From the NCBI GenBank assembly GCA_033762315.1, contig JANRLS010000156.1, positions 1-10,808 on the forward strand: DNA of 10,808 nucleotides. The letters run 5' to 3'. Below the pieces are notes generated by a model. It ran no database searches. It saw only the letters and a list, made by a program, of their open reading frames with translations, and was not told where the DNA came from. A program made the position numbers and the translations under genes. This document shows positions 7,379 to 10,808 of the stretch, piece after piece; positions within the stretch are counted from its first letter, which is position 1; each line of letters begins with the position of its first letter. The stretch is from CAYLLN01 sp033762315 (GTDB lineage Bacteria; Planctomycetota; Planctomycetia; Pirellulales; Pirellulaceae).

Positions 7379-10270
7379 ATGTCCGTGCGCATCCTCACCC
7401 TGTCGCGGGTTTCGCTGGTCGCTTGCTCTCTGGCGGCCCTCCTCGCGGGCTGTTCAACCGATTCGACGCCGATCACCGCCCAGTCGAGCCAGTTCCGCCC
7501 GACCAGCGGCAAGACACCGGTCGCGACGGATCCGACCGAAGCCGCACCGACGGCTCCGGTCAGCGTGCCGGCGATCGATGCCCCCGCGACGCCGACGGGC
7601 GAAACACCGCAGCCTCCGACTTCCCCCCCAGCAATCGCTCCTCCCGCCACGGGCGGCGATACGGCCACCGAAATCAAGCAACTGCTCGCCTACATGGACC
7701 GCCTCGCCACCCAACAGCCGCAAGGGGCCAGCCAGCAAGAGCAGCTGACGAACTTCATCAACATCCAGCAAACGCGGCTCGCCGCGGCTAAAAAGGTGCT
7801 GGCCCTTGGTCCCGATACCCCGACCAAGCTGCAAGTGGCGGAAACGGCCGAGCAAATCCTCCTGATCATGACCCGCTTTGGCTTGCCTGGCATGCGGGCC
7901 GAGCTGACGACCTTCGCCAAGCAAATGGCCGCCGATCCCGATCCGGAGGCCGCGCGACTCGGTCGGCACATGCAGTTTCGGGCCAAAGTGGCGGAAATCG
8001 CCAGCCAGCCCTTGGACGACGGCAAGTCGTTCCTGCTGGCGGTGAAGGCATTGGTCGAGGGAGATAAGGACGTGGTTCAGGCCGACACCCTGGAGCTCGC
8101 CTCGCAATACACCGAGGCCGTGCTGCTGCAAAACGGCCTCGCCGCCGATGCCGGGGCGGTGCTCGATTTGCTGGCGGGCGCGGCCAAGCAGAGCAAGGAC
8201 GAGGCGATTCTGAAAATGGGGCGGCAATTCGCCGATCAGGGAAAGCTCGTCCAATCGGACCTGAGCAAGCTGCTGACCGATGTCGTCGCCGGCAAGAAGG
8301 ATGCCGACAAGGCGCTGGTGGCGAGCTTCGAGAAGCTGCTCGGCGAGATGTCGCAGTCGGAAATCGTCTATCGCAATGCCAGCCAGGTGCCACGAATCAT
8401 GGAGCAGACCGGGCACACCGAAGTCGCCCTCCAGTGTGCCGATTTGCTGGCCGCCCGCTTCAAGGACGCCCCCGACGCGGAACTGGCCAAGGAGGTGACT
8501 AAGGCGGTCGAATCGGCTCGGAAGCGGCTGTCGCTCGTCGGCCAACCATTTGTCGTCGAGGGGGTGCTGCTCGATGGCCAGCCGTTCGATTGGAGCAACT
8601 ACGAAGGGAAAGTAGTGCTGGTCGATTTTTGGGCCACCTGGTGCGAGCCGTGCATCGAAGAGTTGCCGAATATCCTGGCCAGCTACGAGGAATTCAAACC
8701 GCTCGGTTTTGACGTGGTGGGCATCAACATGGATGTCGATCAGGAGCGGGTGAAGGAGTTTTTCACCGTCCAGCGGCTGCCGTGGACGACCGTCACCAGC
8801 CAGGTGGCCCTCGACGGCAAGGCCGACCCGATGGACATCAGCACGCTGCCGATGGCGGCCAAGTGCGGCGTCGATTCGATTCCGTTTTTGGTGCTCGTCG
8901 GCAAGGATGGGAAGGTCGATTCGGTTCACGTCCGCGGCCCCAAACTGCGGCAAAGACTCGTCGCCCTGCTCGGCGAGCCCCCGGCTACGCCCGATGAGCC
9001 GGCTGAGAAGCCAGCGGAGAAACCGACCGAGAAGCCCGCGGAAAAACCAGCCGCCGAGGAGAAACCCGCTGATAAACCCGCTGATAAACCCGCTGATAAG
9101 CCCGCTGATAAGCCCGCAACCGCAGAGAAGCAGGCCGCCGCCTTGAATGCGGGTTCTCCGGTGGCCATCGCCCTCGCCGCGATGCTCCTCGGAGCCGATC
9201 CGGCAGCCGCTCCCGCCGCGCCGCCGCCGGCGGTCGCCGACGATCCGGCGATCAACCCCTATGCCGCCAAGCCGGGGCTGTCGTCCGGCGAGCTGGTGCA
9301 ATTCGTCCTGAAGATGCTCGATAAGCCGCGGACGATCCAGTCGCGGCCCGGCTTTGCCGACGCGGTTTGCGACGCTTGCGACCGGTTGCTGGCGGCTGAT
9401 CCGCCAGCCAAAGAGACCGAGTATTTGGTCGCCGCCGAGTCGAAATTCGACGTGCTCCATCAGAAGGCTTGCGCCGGCGACGACGCGGCCGATCAGGCGC
9501 TGCAGGCGTTCGTCGAGAAGATGGCCACCGACGAGCGGCCGCGCATCGCCCGTCCCGTCGCCTTCTTCCGCCAAGAGCGCAAGGTGCTGAGCGGCGTCGA
9601 GGGCCCGGTCGAGGCGATTCCCGCCTTGCTGGCCGAACTGAAGGAGTATTTCGCGAAGGAAAAGCTCACCGCCAAGCACCTCCGCATGGCCAGCAGCACC
9701 GTCGCCCTGATCAATAGGCTTGAAAACGGCGACGAGCGCGAGAAGCTCTTCGGCGAATTTGGCGGCGCGTTCGCCAAAAGCAGCGATAAGGAATTGGCCC
9801 GCTACGGTAAAAAGCTCGCCGCCAAGCCTGCCGCGGGCGAATCCGATCTCGTCGGCAAGCCGCTGGAACTAGCCGGCGAAACCGCCAAGGGAGCCGAGTT
9901 CGACTGGAAGCTATATCGCGGCAAAGTGGTGCTGGTCGATTTCTGGGCCACTTGGTGCGGCCCCTGCCGTCGAGAGATGCCCAACGTGAAGGCCCTGCAC
10001 GAACGGCTCAAGGACAAGGGATTCGAGGTGGTCGGCGTCAGCCTCGATCAAGATCAAGAGGCCCTGGCGCAATATCTGGAGGAGAACGCGATTCCGTGGG
10101 AAACGCTCGCCGGCGACGGCACGCAAGAACTGGCGCAAAAATACGGCGTCCGCGGCATTCCCACGATGATGGCAATTGACCGGGCAGGGAACATTCTCGG
10201 CGTGGCCCACAATGTCGCGGCCCTCGTGCCGCTCATCGAGAAGCAGTTCGCCGGCTCGGGGGCGAAATAG
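7379..10270 (+). CDS. Twin thioredoxin-domain (TlpA/ResA-like) lipoprotein with internal duplication
   Basis: A 963-residue predicted lipoprotein. The signal ends in the perfect lipobox LAGC with Cys25, followed by a Pro/Thr/Ala-rich tether (26-98). Two similar modules follow, each a helical domain plus a thioredoxin-like domain of the AhpC-TSA/redoxin (TlpA, ResA) type. The first thioredoxin domain is about residues 387-533, with WATWCEPC (Cys422, Cys425), cis-Pro motif DSIPF and an extra Cys496. The second is about 825-963, with WATWCGPC (Cys860, Cys863) and GIPT. Between them lie an (E/D)KPA linker (about 543-580) and a short hydrophobic stretch (about 594-605) that looks like a remnant signal peptide. 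The second helical domain carries an additional CxxC (664-667). The family reduces disulfides or assists cytochrome c maturation outside the cytoplasm; the substrate here is unknown. The gene lies 131 bases after the CHAT gene and converges on the gene to its right. Confidence 0.9.
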   Translation: MSVRILTLSRVSLVACSLAALLAGCSTDSTPITAQSSQFRPTSGKTPVATDPTEAAPTAPVSVPAIDAPATPTGETPQPPTSPPAIAPPATGGDTATEIKQLLAYMDRLATQQPQGASQQEQLTNFINIQQTRLAAAKKVLALGPDTPTKLQVAETAEQILLIMTRFGLPGMRAELTTFAKQMAADPDPEAARLGRHMQFRAKVAEIASQPLDDGKSFLLAVKALVEGDKDVVQADTLELASQYTEAVLLQNGLAADAGAVLDLLAGAAKQSKDEAILKMGRQFADQGKLVQSDLSKLLTDVVAGKKDADKALVASFEKLLGEMSQSEIVYRNASQVPRIMEQTGHTEVALQCADLLAARFKDAPDAELAKEVTKAVESARKRLSLVGQPFVVEGVLLDGQPFDWSNYEGKVVLVDFWATWCEPCIEELPNILASYEEFKPLGFDVVGINMDVDQERVKEFFTVQRLPWTTVTSQVALDGKADPMDISTLPMAAKCGVDSIPFLVLVGKDGKVDSVHVRGPKLRQRLVALLGEPPATPDEPAEKPAEKPTEKPAEKPAAEEKPADKPADKPADKPADKPATAEKQAAALNAGSPVAIALAAMLLGADPAAAPAAPPPAVADDPAINPYAAKPGLSSGELVQFVLKMLDKPRTIQSRPGFADAVCDACDRLLAADPPAKETEYLVAAESKFDVLHQKACAGDDAADQALQAFVEKMATDERPRIARPVAFFRQERKVLSGVEGPVEAIPALLAELKEYFAKEKLTAKHLRMASSTVALINRLENGDEREKLFGEFGGAFAKSSDKELARYGKKLAAKPAAGESDLVGKPLELAGETAKGAEFDWKLYRGKVVLVDFWATWCGPCRREMPNVKALHERLKDKGFEVVGVSLDQDQEALAQYLEENAIPWETLAGDGTQELAQKYGVRGIPTMMAIDRAGNILGVAHNVAALVPLIEKQFAGSGAK
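9005..9118 (+). repeat. In-frame (E/D)KPA tandem repeat, including four 12-bp units
   Basis: This Lys/Pro/Ala/acidic linker lies between the two halves of the thioredoxin lipoprotein. The first part (9005-9055) encodes diverged EKPA/EKPT units. The second part (9062-9109) holds four near-identical 12-base units of the form AAACCCGCTGAT, the last differing by AAG for AAA, followed by a partial fifth. The low divergence of the second part points to recent slippage expansion. Similar linkers span peptidoglycan or separate domains in exported proteins. Confidence 0.85.
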
Positions 10271-10297
10271 TCTCATCGCGACGAGGAGCGGACAACA

Positions 10298-10808
10298 TCA
10301 CTCGCGCGGGCTGGCCTCGCGGCGATCCAACTCGCAGACCACTTCCTGCAGCTTGCCGCCAGGGGGGAGATGTAGGAAGTCGAGCAATTCCACTTCAGTG
10401 CGCACGGGGGCCTCGAAGAACTCGCGAGCAATCTCTGGAATCCGTCGTCCATGCTCGTCCGACCAGCGCGGCGCGGGAATGATCCGCACCACGACCAGGT
10501 CGATCTCTCGCTGGATGATTTGCTGCTGACGATGGGGGCCGCAAGCTCGAATCGCGTGCAGCAGCTCGACCGAGGATTTTCTCCGGCCATCGGCCAGGCG
10601 AAACAGCGGCCGCAATTTGCCTCCAATCTTGGTGAGCAGCGGCAAGCCGCGTCCGCAGGGGCAGTTCGCCGGGCCGACCGTGGCGCTGTCCATGATCTCG
10701 TAGCGGACAAACGGCGTGAGATAGTTGTGCAGCGCGGTGATGACGACCCGCCCTGTCTCCCCCGGCCGGCACGGGTTTCCGGCCTCGTCCAAAACTTCCA
10801 AGATCACG
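10298..10808 (-). CDS. CapK/PaaK-like adenylate-forming ligase, C-terminal part (truncated at the right edge)
   Basis: The last 169 or so residues of a protein read leftwards, ending in TGA at 10298-10300. The start lies beyond the right edge; the GTG at 10807 is not a credible start. Recognisable are PGETGRVVITAL and PFVRYEIMD, the conserved ATP-binding region of adenylate-forming enzymes related to phenylacetate-CoA ligase. CPCGRGLPLLTKIGGKLRP then occupies the place of the hinge motif. The later QQQIIQRE and PPGGKLQEVV resemble the CapK-like branch (putative polysaccharide or CoA ligase) more than true PaaK, because the usual GR-x-DD hinge motif is not kept. Such enzymes activate a carboxylic acid as an acyl-adenylate; the substrate cannot be told. 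It is convergent with the thioredoxin gene, with 27 bases between the stops, and is probably not functionally related to it. Confidence 0.75.
   Translation of the reverse strand, partial: VILEVLDEAGNPCRPGETGRVVITALHNYLTPFVRYEIMDSATVGPANCPCGRGLPLLTKIGGKLRPLFRLADGRRKSSVELLHAIRACGPHRQQQIIQREIDLVVVRIIPAPRWSDEHGRRIPEIAREFFEAPVRTEVELLDFLHLPPGGKLQEVVCELDRREASPRE

Noticed and set aside
7454..9679. 741-residue open frame on the - strand inside the thioredoxin lipoprotein gene
   Set aside because: Antisense shadow of a gene with two clear thioredoxin domains. Its Gly/Ile/Ser repeat is simply the complement of the KPAD repeat.
10272..10285. Near-palindrome between the convergent stops as a terminator
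   Set aside because: The imperfect 14-base palindrome has no loop and no T-run, so it cannot be called a terminator from sequence.

Overview
The window is high-GC DNA with dense coding and only short gaps. It looks chromosomal and probably comes from a planctomycete (Pirellulales-like). This inference rests on the exported caspase-like peptidase, the very long TPR-CHAT protein, the Pro/Ala/Lys-rich lipoprotein linkers and the overall base composition. No marker gene is present to prove it. No RNA genes, mobile elements or CRISPR arrays were seen.

Layout: four genes lie on the + strand in one direction. (1) Bases 1-1065 are the C-terminal part of a subtilisin-like S8 serine protease, cut by the left edge. 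(2) Bases 1089-3335 are a putative lipoprotein with a C14 caspase/metacaspase domain and a C-terminal DUF4384-like domain. Its longest sensible frame overlaps the protease stop as ATGA. (3) Bases 3363-7247 are a 1294-residue protein with a signal peptide, about 13 TPR repeats and a CHAT (caspase-fold) protease domain. (4) After 131 bases comes 7379-10270, a lipoprotein made of two tandem copies of a helical domain plus a TlpA/ResA-type thioredoxin domain, joined by an (E/D)KPA repeat linker. On the - strand, 10298-10808 is the C-terminal part of a CapK/PaaK-like adenylate-forming ligase. It converges on gene 4 with 27 bases between the stops and runs off the right edge.

Genes 1-3 look like one transcription unit. 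They bring together three different peptidase types (subtilase, caspase, CHAT) whose products appear to act outside the cytoplasm; the protease's own signal would lie left of the window. This exported three-protease cluster is the most interesting item here. Bacterial CHAT and caspase proteins are best known from cytoplasmic conflict and cell-death systems, which would not work the same way in the periplasm. Gene 4 may belong to the same envelope programme (thiol-disulfide reduction), but it has its own leader region and a possible promoter, so the link is only by position.
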